A stretch of DNA of 64,000 nucleotides from an uncultured Tenacibaculum sp. (GTDB lineage Bacteria > Bacteroidota > Bacteroidia > Flavobacteriales > Flavobacteriaceae), in the NCBI RefSeq assembly GCF_947504135.1, contig NZ_CANNGG010000001.1:434001-498000 (forward strand), given 5' to 3'. The position numbers and the translations under genes were made by a program. The notes beneath the pieces are model-generated. The model did no database searches. It was not told where the DNA came from and was given only the letters and a program-made list of their open reading frames with translations. Below are positions 1 to 6,473 of the stretch, piece by piece; position 1 is the stretch's first letter; the number at the start of each line of letters is the position of its first letter.

Positions 1-2
1 AG

Positions 3-218
3 CATAATTTTATGAGTCAGTTTGTAGAAGCAGTGGCGTATTCATTATCGGCTTATGACAATCACCAGCAAAGCATGGACTATTATATAGCCATGAGCTG
101 GGGAGGATTAGAATCGTCGGATGCTTATAAAAAGCTACCAAATAAAACAGCAATTCAAAAAATAATTAACAATGAACGATATGCAAAAAGTGATGCGAAA
201 AGTACTAAATGCCCGTAA
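3..218 (+). CDS. C-terminal end of a large gene cut by the left window edge (possible zincin-like effector tail)
   Basis: The reading frame is open to the left edge, so the start lies outside the window and only about 71 C-terminal residues are visible. They include HNFMSQFVEAVAYSL, then DNHQQSMDYY, then AMSWGGLESS, and end in SDAKSTKCP. From memory, the spacing H-x2-M, then D-N, then Y-Y followed by W-G-G-L resembles the tail of zincin-like metallopeptidase domains at the C termini of Rhs-like or polymorphic-toxin proteins, but the catalytic part is not visible. The last 47 bases overlap the start of a small lipoprotein gene in another frame. The same tail recurs three more times downstream as fragments without a start. 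That the frame is coding is well supported by this recurrence; the family is a guess. Confidence 0.6.
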   Translation, partial: HNFMSQFVEAVAYSLSAYDNHQQSMDYYIAMSWGGLESSDAYKKLPNKTAIQKIINNERYAKSDAKSTKCP

Positions 219-603
219 TTTTATCTATCTATCTATCTATCTATTTATAACTGGTTGTGCTACTACTAGAAGTAATAGAGATTCTTCTACTTTATATTAT
301 CAAGAAAAACATAGTTCTAAAAGTGGATTTTCAAGCATCATTATCAATTCTTTTTATGATGATAAATATAAAGACAAAATTTTAGCTTTAGTAACGGTTA
401 ATGGGGTTTGTATTCTTGGTAAATATGAAAATGAAAATATACTTCCCATAGAAATAAAAACAATTCCTAATAATAAATATAAAATAGAAATATCTTCTCC
501 AGGGTTACTACCACTTAAAATTAAAAAACTTAGAATAAAAAAAGGAGATTCAATAGTTATTAACGCTTATTTAAAAGAAGATACAAGACCAATAGTTGAT
601 TAA
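172..603 (+). CDS. small lipoprotein, array copy 1 (carboxypeptidase-regulatory/PEGA-like)
   Basis: This 143-residue protein starts with a charged n-region (MNDMQKVMRKVLNARN), then a hydrophobic stretch, then the lipobox FITGC with Cys29 as the probable lipidated residue. The mature part is mostly beta-strand-like. Its C-terminal half (KYKIEISSPG, then IKKGDSIVINAYLKED) resembles the small beta-sandwich of carboxypeptidase-regulatory-like or PEGA domains in Bacteroidota. The final 27 residues are almost identical in copies 2 and 3, while the middle is divergent. The hydrophobic core of the signal peptide is encoded by a TCTA/TTTA tetranucleotide repeat, which in this copy keeps the ATG in frame with the lipobox. 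The ATG lies inside the upstream tail gene in another frame. A role as an immunity or protective partner for the upstream protein is inference only. Confidence 0.7.
   Translation: MNDMQKVMRKVLNARNFIYLSIYLFITGCATTRSNRDSSTLYYQEKHSSKSGFSSIIINSFYDDKYKDKILALVTVNGVCILGKYENENILPIEIKTIPNNKYKIEISSPGLLPLKIKKLRIKKGDSIVINAYLKEDTRPIVD
220..247 (+). repeat. tetranucleotide repeat tract in signal-peptide codons (copy 1, in frame)
   Basis: Seven tetramers in a row are visible: TTTA, five TCTA, TTTA. They encode the hydrophobic region of the lipoprotein signal peptide. Because four bases are read in threes, gain or loss of one unit shifts the frame. Any frame of this repeat still encodes hydrophobic residues (F, I, Y, L, S). 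Confidence 0.75.
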
Positions 604-611
604 ACATAAAT

Positions 612-638
612 AAGGAGTAGAAAACCTACTCCTTTTTT
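612..638 (+). terminator. intrinsic terminator after array copy 1
   Basis: A perfect 9-bp stem (AAGGAGTAG at 612-620 with CTACTCCTT at 626-634), a 5-base loop and a T tail follow the lipoprotein stop by 8 bases. Related hairpins with the same GGAGT core follow copies 2 and 3. Confidence 0.8.
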
Positions 639-639
639 A

Positions 640-825
640 ACCTATTCTTTTTATTCCGCTTGCGACAATTATCAACAGCCTATGGAGTATTATACTGCTA
701 TGAGTTGGGGAGGATTAGAATCGTCAGATGCTTATAAAAAACTACCGAATAAAACAGCAATAGAAAAAATTATAAAAAATGAAAGATATGCAAGAAGCGA
801 TGCCAAGAGTACTAAGTGTCCGTAA
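640..825 (+). pseudogene. duplicated 3'-end fragment of the upstream large gene, copy 2
   Basis: An open frame without a start codon begins right after the copy-1 terminator and runs to the stop at 823-825. Its translation (DNYQQPMEYY, AMSWGGLESS, SDAKSTKCP) is almost identical to the tail at the left edge. There is no promoter or start that would express it alone, so it reads as a remnant carried along with a duplicated lipoprotein gene, or as a donor tail for recombination with the complete gene. The last 47 bases again overlap the ancestral lipoprotein start region in another frame. Confidence 0.7.
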
Positions 826-1181
826 TTTTATTTATTTATTTATTTATCACGGGGTGTTACACTAGCAAAAAAACAGTTAGTGATACTACTAGTTCTAGTT
901 ATGAGATAAAAAAATTCAAATCATCAGATAACTGGATTACCATAAATGCATATGATAATGAAATTTCATATGGTAAGCTTATACCTATTATAAAAATTAA
1001 TAAATTATATTTTTTTGATGATGGTATTGAAACATTTAACGTGGAAGGGTCTAAGCATAATATAAGGATTTCTCATATTGGTAAAATACCAATAACTATA
1101 AAAGACTTAGTTGTAAAAAAAGGAGACTCTATAGTAATTAATGCTTATTTAAAAGATGACCCTACACCCATAGTTGATTAA
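816..1181 (+). CDS. small lipoprotein, array copy 2 (apparently phase-off)
   Basis: The mature region (lipobox FITGC, then a variable middle, then VKKGDSIVINAYLKDD near the end) matches copies 1 and 3. In this frame the only upstream start is GTG at 816, which gives a 14-residue leader (MSVILFIYLFITGC) with no positive charge, a poor lipoprotein signal. The ATG at 779, equivalent to the start of copies 1 and 3, is in another frame: it reads through the repeat and stops at 863-865 after 28 residues. The difference from copy 1 is two tetramers fewer in the TTTA tract (8 bases). Translation of a full lipoprotein from the ancestral ATG would return with four or seven tetramers instead of five. 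I read this copy as currently off or weakly expressed. Confidence 0.6.
   Translation: MSVILFIYLFITGCYTSKKTVSDTTSSSYEIKKFKSSDNWITINAYDNEISYGKLIPIIKINKLYFFDDGIETFNVEGSKHNIRISHIGKIPITIKDLVVKKGDSIVINAYLKDDPTPIVD
827..846 (+). repeat. tetranucleotide repeat tract (copy 2, out of frame)
   Basis: Five perfect TTTA units occupy the position that holds seven tetramers in copy 1. The count places the ATG at 779 out of frame with the lipobox downstream. Confidence 0.75.
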
Positions 1182-1185
1182 GTAC

Positions 1186-1214
1186 AAAAGGAGTGGGTTT
1201 TTCACTCCTTTTTT
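1186..1214 (+). terminator. intrinsic terminator after array copy 2
   Basis: A 10-bp stem (AAAAGGAGTG at 1186-1195 with CACTCCTTTT at 1203-1212), a 7-base loop and a T run follow the copy-2 stop by 4 bases. Confidence 0.8.
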
Positions 1215-1215
1215 G

Positions 1216-1389
1216 TTGTTTTCTTACGATAATCATCAGCAAGATATGAGTTATTATACTGCGATGTCTTGGGGAGGCTTAGAAAGTTCAAGTACTTATC
1301 AAGCACTATCAAATAAAACACAAATTGAAAAAATCATAAAAAATGAAAGATATGCAAGAAGCGATGCTAAAAGTACTAAATGTAAATAA
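1216..1389 (+). pseudogene. duplicated 3'-end fragment of the upstream large gene, copy 3
   Basis: Open frame directly after the copy-2 terminator, translating to SYDNHQQDMSYY, AMSWGGLESS and SDAKSTKCK. Homology to the left-edge tail starts at the first residues after the hairpin. An upstream ATG at 1174 in this frame lies inside the copy-2 lipoprotein and terminator, so it is not a credible start. The last 47 bases overlap the copy-3 lipoprotein start in another frame, as in copy 1. Confidence 0.7.
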
Positions 1390-1747
1390 ATTGATATGCG
1401 TATATATATGTTTATTAATATTTGGATGCAGTAGTTCAAAAGAAAGTTTCAATAAAAACTTTTCTAATTATACTGTAAATAAATTCAAATCTGATCGTAG
1501 ATCTATTAAAATAAATGCTTTGGATAAAGGGTTTCCTTATGACACAATACCAAGCCCTCTTATAATTATAAATAACCTTTATTTTGGTGAAACGAGTTTT
1601 TTTAGACCAAAAGTTGGTAAGCATAATATAGAAATAGCGTCACCAGGGAAAGTCAGTGTTATAATAAAAGATTTAGTTGTAAAAAAAGGAGATTCTATAG
1701 TGATTAATGCCTACTTAAAAGAAGATACAAGACCAATAGTTGATTAA
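1343..1747 (+). CDS. small lipoprotein, array copy 3
   Basis: This 134-residue protein begins MKDMQEAMLKVLNVNK, followed by a hydrophobic stretch and the lipobox LIFGC (Cys29). The mature part has a divergent middle and the conserved C-terminal segment KKGDSIVINAYLKEDTRPIVD-like ending shared with copy 1. The signal-peptide codons carry no tetranucleotide repeat here, so this copy looks constitutively in frame. It sits between a tail fragment upstream and a palindrome downstream, the same layout as copies 1 and 2. The fold resembles carboxypeptidase-regulatory-like beta sandwiches; the function is unknown. Confidence 0.7.
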   Translation: MKDMQEAMLKVLNVNKLICVYICLLIFGCSSSKESFNKNFSNYTVNKFKSDRRSIKINALDKGFPYDTIPSPLIIINNLYFGETSFFRPKVGKHNIEIASPGKVSVIIKDLVVKKGDSIVINAYLKEDTRPIVD

Positions 1748-1751
1748 GCAT

Positions 1752-1781
1752 AAATAAGGAGTAGAAACCTACTCCTTATTT
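1752..1781 (+). terminator. hairpin after array copy 3 (weak terminator)
   Basis: A 13-bp perfect stem (1752-1764 with 1769-1781) with a 4-base loop. It shares the AAGGAGTAG core with the copy-1 terminator but lacks a long T run, so termination may be weaker. Confidence 0.6.
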
Positions 1782-1783
1782 AA

Positions 1784-1966
1784 ATCTATTCATTATCATC
1801 TTACAGCAATCATCAACAGTCTATGGAGTATTATAAAGCTATGTCGTGGGAAGGGTTAGAGAGCTCAAGTATTTATCAAGCATTACCTAATAAACCAGAT
1901 ATTCAAAAAATAATTAACAACGAAAGATATGCTAAAAGCGATGCAAAAGGTACTAAGTGGAATTAA
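1784..1966 (+). pseudogene. duplicated 3'-end fragment of the upstream large gene, copy 4
   Basis: Open frame after the copy-3 hairpin, translating to SNHQQSMEYY, AMSWEGLESS and a final KSDAKGTKWN. It is the most divergent of the four tails (the usual final Cys is replaced and Gly is replaced by Glu in WGGL). It has no start codon of its own. Confidence 0.65.
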
Positions 1967-2129
1967 TTTTACTCTAATTATATTAATTTTTTCTTCTTGT
2001 GGTTCTGCTTCTATTAGCAGAATTCCACAAGAATTATACAAAGAAGAGTATAAAATAATAAATATCTTTTTTACTAAGGATATTAAAGATAATATTTACC
2101 TACACAAAAAACAATGCTTTTTTATTTAG
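1929..2129 (+). CDS. short lipoprotein, array copy 4 (C-terminally truncated)
   Basis: The N terminus (MLKAMQKVLSG, hydrophobic stretch, lipobox IFSSC) matches the other array lipoproteins, and the ATG again lies inside the tail fragment in another frame. The protein is only 66 residues and lacks the conserved KKGDSIVINAYLKED ending, so it looks like the decayed end of the array. No hairpin follows it. It could still make a short lipopeptide, but a remnant is more likely. Confidence 0.5.
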   Translation: MLKAMQKVLSGINFTLIILIFSSCGSASISRIPQELYKEEYKIINIFFTKDIKDNIYLHKKQCFFI

Positions 2130-2150
2130 CGTAAGAAAATTTTTATTGGT

Positions 2151-4451
2151 TTATAATTTAAGTTTCCGAGTACAAATAATAGCATCGTTAACCACAAAAG
2201 GCATGGGCATCATTACTTCACTTCTTGGTTTGATAGTAAACTTAGGGTGTGATAGTAAATCGTTAGATATTTCGTGTAATGTAATGTCGGGTTCTATATT
2301 TTTATCAATAGAAAAAGAAATAGTTAAATCACTATCAGTATTTGCCATTTGGTAAATAAGTAACGTGCCTTTATCAGCAGTAAAAGCTTTTCCAGAGTCA
2401 TATAAAGTACCATTAATGGTTAGGTCAGTTAAGGTAATTTTAGAAGCTGTAAATAATTCATATTTAGCGATAGTTCTAGTAGGTGTAATAGTAAGAGAGA
2501 TGTTTCTCTTCCCATTACTAATAGTGTCTTTATTGATATTGATGTTAGAAACAGCAATGTCTTTATTATCTGTTTTTTTATAATAATTAAAAGAAGTATT
2601 GTACTTGCTATTTCCAGCAAGCAAATCTTTTCCTCCTTGAGGGGAATCTTCATCAAAAAATTGTTTAGTATATCCGTCTAGGGTTTTATTATGACTAACC
2701 CAATATGAAGTATTAGTATCAGAATTTTGGATGAATACTAAGCTGTTAGGTTTTTTCTTTTCTATTGAAAATCCACTATTAAAAGTAGCTAAAATAAAAA
2801 AAAGTAGTGCTATAAAACCTGTAAGAGCTTGCCACCCATTTTTTAGTTTTTCTTGCTGAAAAACAGGAAGCATAAATCCGAAAAGAAGGACTAAAAGTAC
2901 AGCAGAAATTAATAGCATTTTTAAGCCTAAAGCAACAGGAAATAGTTGAACCATTGGGGCAACCATATAAATAGTTGGAATTGATAAAACAGCAAACAAA
3001 GTACCTCTAGATTCCTTTTTAATGTTCATAAAAAGGAGAATTGCTAAAATAAATAATGAAGCATATACAGGAATAATTAAAAAACCAGCACCTGGAAGGT
3101 TTGTATATATAAGGTAATTTACAACCAATCCAAAGGTAATAGGAGCAACCAATAAATCTGTTGTTTTGTGTTCTTTAAAGAACGAGTATGTTTTAAAAAT
3201 TATCCAAAGGTTTAAGAACACAAAAGCGATGATGTATTGATGTCCGTTATAAGTAAACCCGTGTAACATATCGGTATACTGCGGATGAATAATTAATAGC
3301 AATTGCCATAAACCATACGATATTCCTATACAGATTACTAAGGAAATGATATAAGGGATAAATCCTTTTAACATTCCAACAGTGGTGATTTTTTTTCTTG
3401 AAATTCCTACAAAAACCAACGCAATAAAAATAACTAGGGAAATAATAAACATAGGCAAAACCCAAGAAAAAGGATAGGTTAAAAGCTTTGTAAAAGGAAA
3501 GTTGATATAAATATAGTCGGTGTCACTGTTTAAATTACTTAAGTCAGCATCTGCAAAATAGTTTAATGTACTAGTTAAGTAATCTGCTTGATGCAATAAG
3601 GTTTCTCTGTTTAATCGTTCGTAAGAGTCTTGTTCGGTATGATAATCAAAATGATCGTCAATAAAAGCAAAATTAAATCCGTTGATATTCCCTTTTTCTC
3701 TAAAAACCGTTAAATCGGTATCGTTAGGTAGCTTTTTGTATACTCCATACATCAAAGAGTTGGCGGCAGGATAATTTGGATTTGCTTTCAGAAATTCAGT
3801 AAGTAATGTTTTATTTTTTCCGTTAGTTTCCATCAGCATATAACTAGATCCACCACTACCACGTGCTTCAAAATTTAAAACTAAACCAACATCTTTTGCC
3901 CAAGGGTGCTTTTCAACAAAGGCTTGCGCTCCTAGTAAACCTAATTCTTCTGCATCTGAAAAGAGAATGATAATATCGTTTTTGGGCGTTTTATTTGCTG
4001 CTAAGTAAGCTCTAACACCTTCTAAAATAATTACGACACCAGAACCCGCGTCACTAGCTCCAAGTGAAGAATGTGGATTGGAATCGTAATGTGATAATAG
4101 TAGCAAAGCTTTGCTACTGTCACTTCCCTTAATTCTGGCAAGAATATTTTCTGTGGTTGTAGCAGCTCTCCATTTTTTATTGATAGCTGTTTGATATTGA
4201 ACTTCGGGTGTTAATCCTATTTTTTTTAATTCTTGTACAAGATATTCTTGTACAATTTTGTGCTCCTCTGTACCGGTATGATGTGGTTTTTGAGAAATGT
4301 TTTTTAGATGATATAACGCGTTGTCTACAGAAAAATCAGCGGTTTTTATTTCTTTTTTACTAGATGATACACTAGGTATCATATCACTAAAGCTCCAATA
4401 AACTGTTAAAATGATAATGATTACAGCTAGGTAATTTCTTGATGTTTTCAT
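2151..4451 (-). CDS. M28 family zinc metallopeptidase with C-terminal membrane domain
   Basis: This 766-residue protein has an N-terminal membrane anchor (residues 7-20), an M28 aminopeptidase-like domain (about 40-300) and then a series of hydrophobic helices (about 320-560) followed by a C-terminal soluble beta-rich part. Probable zinc ligands are His121 (SHYD), Asp134 (ASDAGSG), Glu169 after the catalytic Glu168 (SDAEELGLLG), Glu195 (NFEARG) and a His in the HFDYHTEQD segment near 270. The architecture resembles ER-type aminopeptidases and their Bacteroidota relatives, so it probably trims peptides on the periplasmic face of the inner membrane. It is transcribed toward the lipoprotein array. 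The start ATG is followed directly by the anchor helix, which supports it. Confidence 0.9.
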   Translation of the reverse strand: MKTSRNYLAVIIIILTVYWSFSDMIPSVSSSKKEIKTADFSVDNALYHLKNISQKPHHTGTEEHKIVQEYLVQELKKIGLTPEVQYQTAINKKWRAATTTENILARIKGSDSSKALLLLSHYDSNPHSSLGASDAGSGVVIILEGVRAYLAANKTPKNDIIILFSDAEELGLLGAQAFVEKHPWAKDVGLVLNFEARGSGGSSYMLMETNGKNKTLLTEFLKANPNYPAANSLMYGVYKKLPNDTDLTVFREKGNINGFNFAFIDDHFDYHTEQDSYERLNRETLLHQADYLTSTLNYFADADLSNLNSDTDYIYINFPFTKLLTYPFSWVLPMFIISLVIFIALVFVGISRKKITTVGMLKGFIPYIISLVICIGISYGLWQLLLIIHPQYTDMLHGFTYNGHQYIIAFVFLNLWIIFKTYSFFKEHKTTDLLVAPITFGLVVNYLIYTNLPGAGFLIIPVYASLFILAILLFMNIKKESRGTLFAVLSIPTIYMVAPMVQLFPVALGLKMLLISAVLLVLLFGFMLPVFQQEKLKNGWQALTGFIALLFFILATFNSGFSIEKKKPNSLVFIQNSDTNTSYWVSHNKTLDGYTKQFFDEDSPQGGKDLLAGNSKYNTSFNYYKKTDNKDIAVSNININKDTISNGKRNISLTITPTRTIAKYELFTASKITLTDLTINGTLYDSGKAFTADKGTLLIYQMANTDSDLTISFSIDKNIEPDITLHEISNDLLSHPKFTIKPRSEVMMPMPFVVNDAIICTRKLKL

Positions 4452-4556
4452 AGTTTAATTTTATCCCTTATAAAAATAGGGAATTTATTTTTTAACATTC
4501 GTGATTTTAATTAGTTAAAAATCAGTATATTTAAGTCTAACCTAAAACTAATTATT

Positions 4557-5021
4557 ATGGGAATTATCAATTTTCAAGGTAAACGAAATAATCCACCAGA
4601 AAAAGAGAAGGAGCCAATTTTAGTGTCAGATTATATGACGAAAAAGCTTATTACGTTTAAAGAAGAACAATCTATTGAAGAGGCCATTAATATTTTAATC
4701 AATAATAAAATATCAGGAGGCCCTGTTGTAAATGATAATAATGAATTGGTAGGTATTATTTCAGAAGGTGATTGTATAAAGCAAATTTCAGATAGCAGAT
4801 ATTATAATTTACCGATAGAGAATAGTACTGTTGGAAGAGCGATGGTGAAAGAGGTTGAAACGATAGATGGTACTACGAACATATTAGATGCAGCCAATAA
4901 ATTTTTACAATCTCGTAGAAGACGTTTTCCTATCGTTCAAAACGGTAAGCTAGTCGGTCAAATTAGCCAAAAAGATGTGTTAATTGCAGCGATGAAGCTT
5001 AAAGGAAATACTTGGAAGTAG
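4557..5021 (+). CDS. CBS-domain pair protein
   Basis: This 154-residue soluble protein consists of a short basic N terminus and two CBS motifs. The first (about 25-80) is recognisable by VSDYMTKKLITF and GGPVVNDNNELVGIISEGD. The second (about 95-150) is recognisable by MVKEVETIDGTTNI and RRRRFPIVQNGKLVGQISQKD. CBS pairs usually bind adenosyl nucleotides and regulate a partner enzyme or channel; no partner is adjacent. The gene is divergent from the M28 peptidase and ends one base before the convergent zinc-ribbon gene. Confidence 0.9.
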   Translation: MGIINFQGKRNNPPEKEKEPILVSDYMTKKLITFKEEQSIEEAINILINNKISGGPVVNDNNELVGIISEGDCIKQISDSRYYNLPIENSTVGRAMVKEVETIDGTTNILDAANKFLQSRRRRFPIVQNGKLVGQISQKDVLIAAMKLKGNTWK

Positions 5022-5372
5022 TTATTCTTGTTTAACTAATAAATAGAATTCATTTTCCAGTTCTAAATATCCTTGGTCGTACACATAATAATAGGTGTTT
5101 CCTGTTTTTGTGGTGTATAAAGATGTGATAAATTTAAAGTCGAAACCCCTATCAAATAACTTGCGACGTGTTACTTTGGTTTTGCCAGAACCATTTAACT
5201 CCGAAAGAATTTTATAGTTTTTTCGTAAGCGGTTATTGGTGTTTCTGATAAGGTTTTTACTATCCTTGTTCACCTTGTTATTGTAGGTATTTCTACAGTA
5301 ATCGGAACAGAATTTTTTATCAATCCTTCCTATTACTTTTTCACCACACTCTAAACACTTTTTATTTTCCAT
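5022..5372 (-). CDS. small zinc-ribbon protein of unknown function
   Basis: The N terminus has four cysteines in the pattern CLECG then CSDYC, a zinc ribbon of the kind seen in DUF2116-like proteins. A basic region (RNTNNRLRKNYK) and a C-terminal segment with aromatic residues (TGNTYYYVYDQGY) follow. I chose the internal ATG (MENKKCLECG) because the upstream ATG at 5393 would extend the overlap with the acetyltransferase gene by seven extra residues without similarity to the usual family start. Both starts overlap the upstream gene's end, so translational coupling is likely. Nucleic-acid binding is a reasonable guess only. Confidence 0.75.
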   Translation of the reverse strand: MENKKCLECGEKVIGRIDKKFCSDYCRNTYNNKVNKDSKNLIRNTNNRLRKNYKILSELNGSGKTKVTRRKLFDRGFDFKFITSLYTTKTGNTYYYVYDQGYLELENEFYLLVKQE

Positions 5373-5904
5373 AATGTGATTTTTTAAGTTCATACCAGTT
5401 TACATCCACACCCTTAAAGCCAAATTCATTCACAAATTGTAAACCTATTTTTTGTAGAATTTTGTTAGAACCAATATTTTCTACATCAGCAGCACCGTAA
5501 ATAATATCATAATTCATTTCCTTAAAGCCGAAATCTAAACAAGCAAAAGCAGATTCAGAAGCATACCCTTTACCCCAAAAACGCGGAATAAAACGATAAC
5601 CGATATCAATAAAATCAGTAAATCCATTTAATTCTTCTTTTTCTCCTGTATTGAGTTTCAATCCTGACCATCCAATGAATTCTCCTGATTCTTTTTCAAA
5701 AGCAGCAAACCTGCCAATACCTCTTTCTTTGTATTGTTCTTCAAAAAATGTGATGATATCTTCTGCTTGCTTGTAAGTGGTAATTGGATTGTTTCCTAAA
5801 TATTTATGCACTTCAGCGTTTGAGTCTAACTCAAAAATTCCTTCTGTTTCACTTTCTCTAAATTCTCTTAAAATTAAGCGCTCGGTTTCTAAATAAAATC
5901 TCAT
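5362..5904 (-). CDS. GNAT-family N-acetyltransferase (RimJ/RimL-like)
   Basis: This 180-residue protein begins LETERLILREF, the signature start of the RimJ/RimL-type acetyltransferases (Acetyltransf_3). It contains IDIGYRFIPRFWGKGYASES, the acetyl-CoA binding region with the Q/R-x-x-G-x-G/A element, and VENIGSNKILQKIGLQF near the C terminus. It probably transfers acetyl groups to an amine substrate, possibly a protein N terminus or a small molecule; the substrate cannot be told from sequence. It overlaps the downstream zinc-ribbon gene, suggesting a two-gene operon. Confidence 0.9.
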   Translation of the reverse strand: MRFYLETERLILREFRESETEGIFELDSNAEVHKYLGNNPITTYKQAEDIITFFEEQYKERGIGRFAAFEKESGEFIGWSGLKLNTGEKEELNGFTDFIDIGYRFIPRFWGKGYASESAFACLDFGFKEMNYDIIYGAADVENIGSNKILQKIGLQFVNEFGFKGVDVNWYELKKSHYGK

Positions 5905-6075
5905 GCTCTAACTGTTTGATTTCAAATATATTAAAAATATTTAAACGATTACATTCAATTACAAACGAAAACAAATGATTACTAACCGTTTTTAATTTGT
6001 ACGGTGTTTCATCTTTGCAGTGTCAATTCGTTTGAATGACAGAGTCTTAACTGTTTAACATTAAAAACAAATATT

Positions 6076-6411
6076 ATGAACGCACTAAAAAACAGAGTAC
6101 AGTTAATTGGAAATTTAGGAACTACACCAGAAATCATCACATTAGAAAGTGGTAAGAAGCTAGCAAAATTTGCTATTGCAACCAACGAAACATATAAAAA
6201 CGCACGTGGTGAAAAGGTTACCGATACACAATGGCACAATGTGGTTGCTTGGAACAAAACAGCTGAAATTATTGAGAAGTACTTAGAAAAAGGAAAAGAG
6301 GTAATGATTGAAGGTAAATTAACCTCTCGTTCTTTTGAAGATAAAGATGGTAACAAACGTTACATTACAGAAGTAGTTTGTAATGAGCTATTGATGTTAG
6401 GAAATAAATAA
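6076..6411 (+). CDS. ssb: single-stranded DNA-binding protein
   Basis: This 111-residue protein is a single OB fold: NRVQLIGNLGTTPEI at the start, then FAIATNETYKN, TQWHNVVAWNKTAEI and GKEVMIEGKLTSRSF, all typical of bacterial SSB. It is shorter than the E. coli protein and lacks the long acidic tail with the DDDIPF-like tip. Such short Ssb proteins occur in Bacteroidota as second copies, so a longer main SSB may exist elsewhere. The gene stands alone with a 171-base upstream region holding no other gene and a strong terminator downstream. Confidence 0.93.
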   Translation: MNALKNRVQLIGNLGTTPEIITLESGKKLAKFAIATNETYKNARGEKVTDTQWHNVVAWNKTAEIIEKYLEKGKEVMIEGKLTSRSFEDKDGNKRYITEVVCNELLMLGNK

Positions 6412-6442
6412 GTGGGAAAACTACTATGATGAAAGAAAAAGT

Positions 6443-6470
6443 AAAAGAGCGGTTATTAAGCGCTCTTTTT
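6443..6470 (+). terminator. terminator after ssb (probably bidirectional with tex)
   Basis: Nine-bp stem AAAAGAGCG (6443-6451) with CGCTCTTTT (6461-6469) followed by T residues. The convergent tex gene ends just beyond, and the A-rich left arm could serve it on the minus strand. Confidence 0.8.
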
Positions 6471-6473
6471 ATA

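Larger units (their letters stand above)
3..2129 (+). repeat. four-unit tandem array of tail fragment plus lipoprotein gene
   Basis: Units of about 565-607 bp (tail stops at 218, 825, 1389 and 1966) each hold the 3' end of a large gene and an overlapping lipoprotein gene; hairpins separate units 1-2, 2-3 and 3-4. Tail ends and lipoprotein C termini are strongly conserved, whereas the lipoprotein middles differ. This fits repeated unequal crossing-over followed by diversification. Confidence 0.75.

Noticed and set aside
1174..1389. A 71-residue frame starting with ATG at 1174
   Set aside because: The ATG lies in the end of lipoprotein copy 2 and its first residues are the terminator; only the part from about 1216 matches the tail.
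1..2130. CRISPR array or insertion-sequence interpretation of the left repeats
   Set aside because: Units are 565-607 bp and contain protein genes; no short direct repeats with spacers, no transposase and no terminal inverted repeats.
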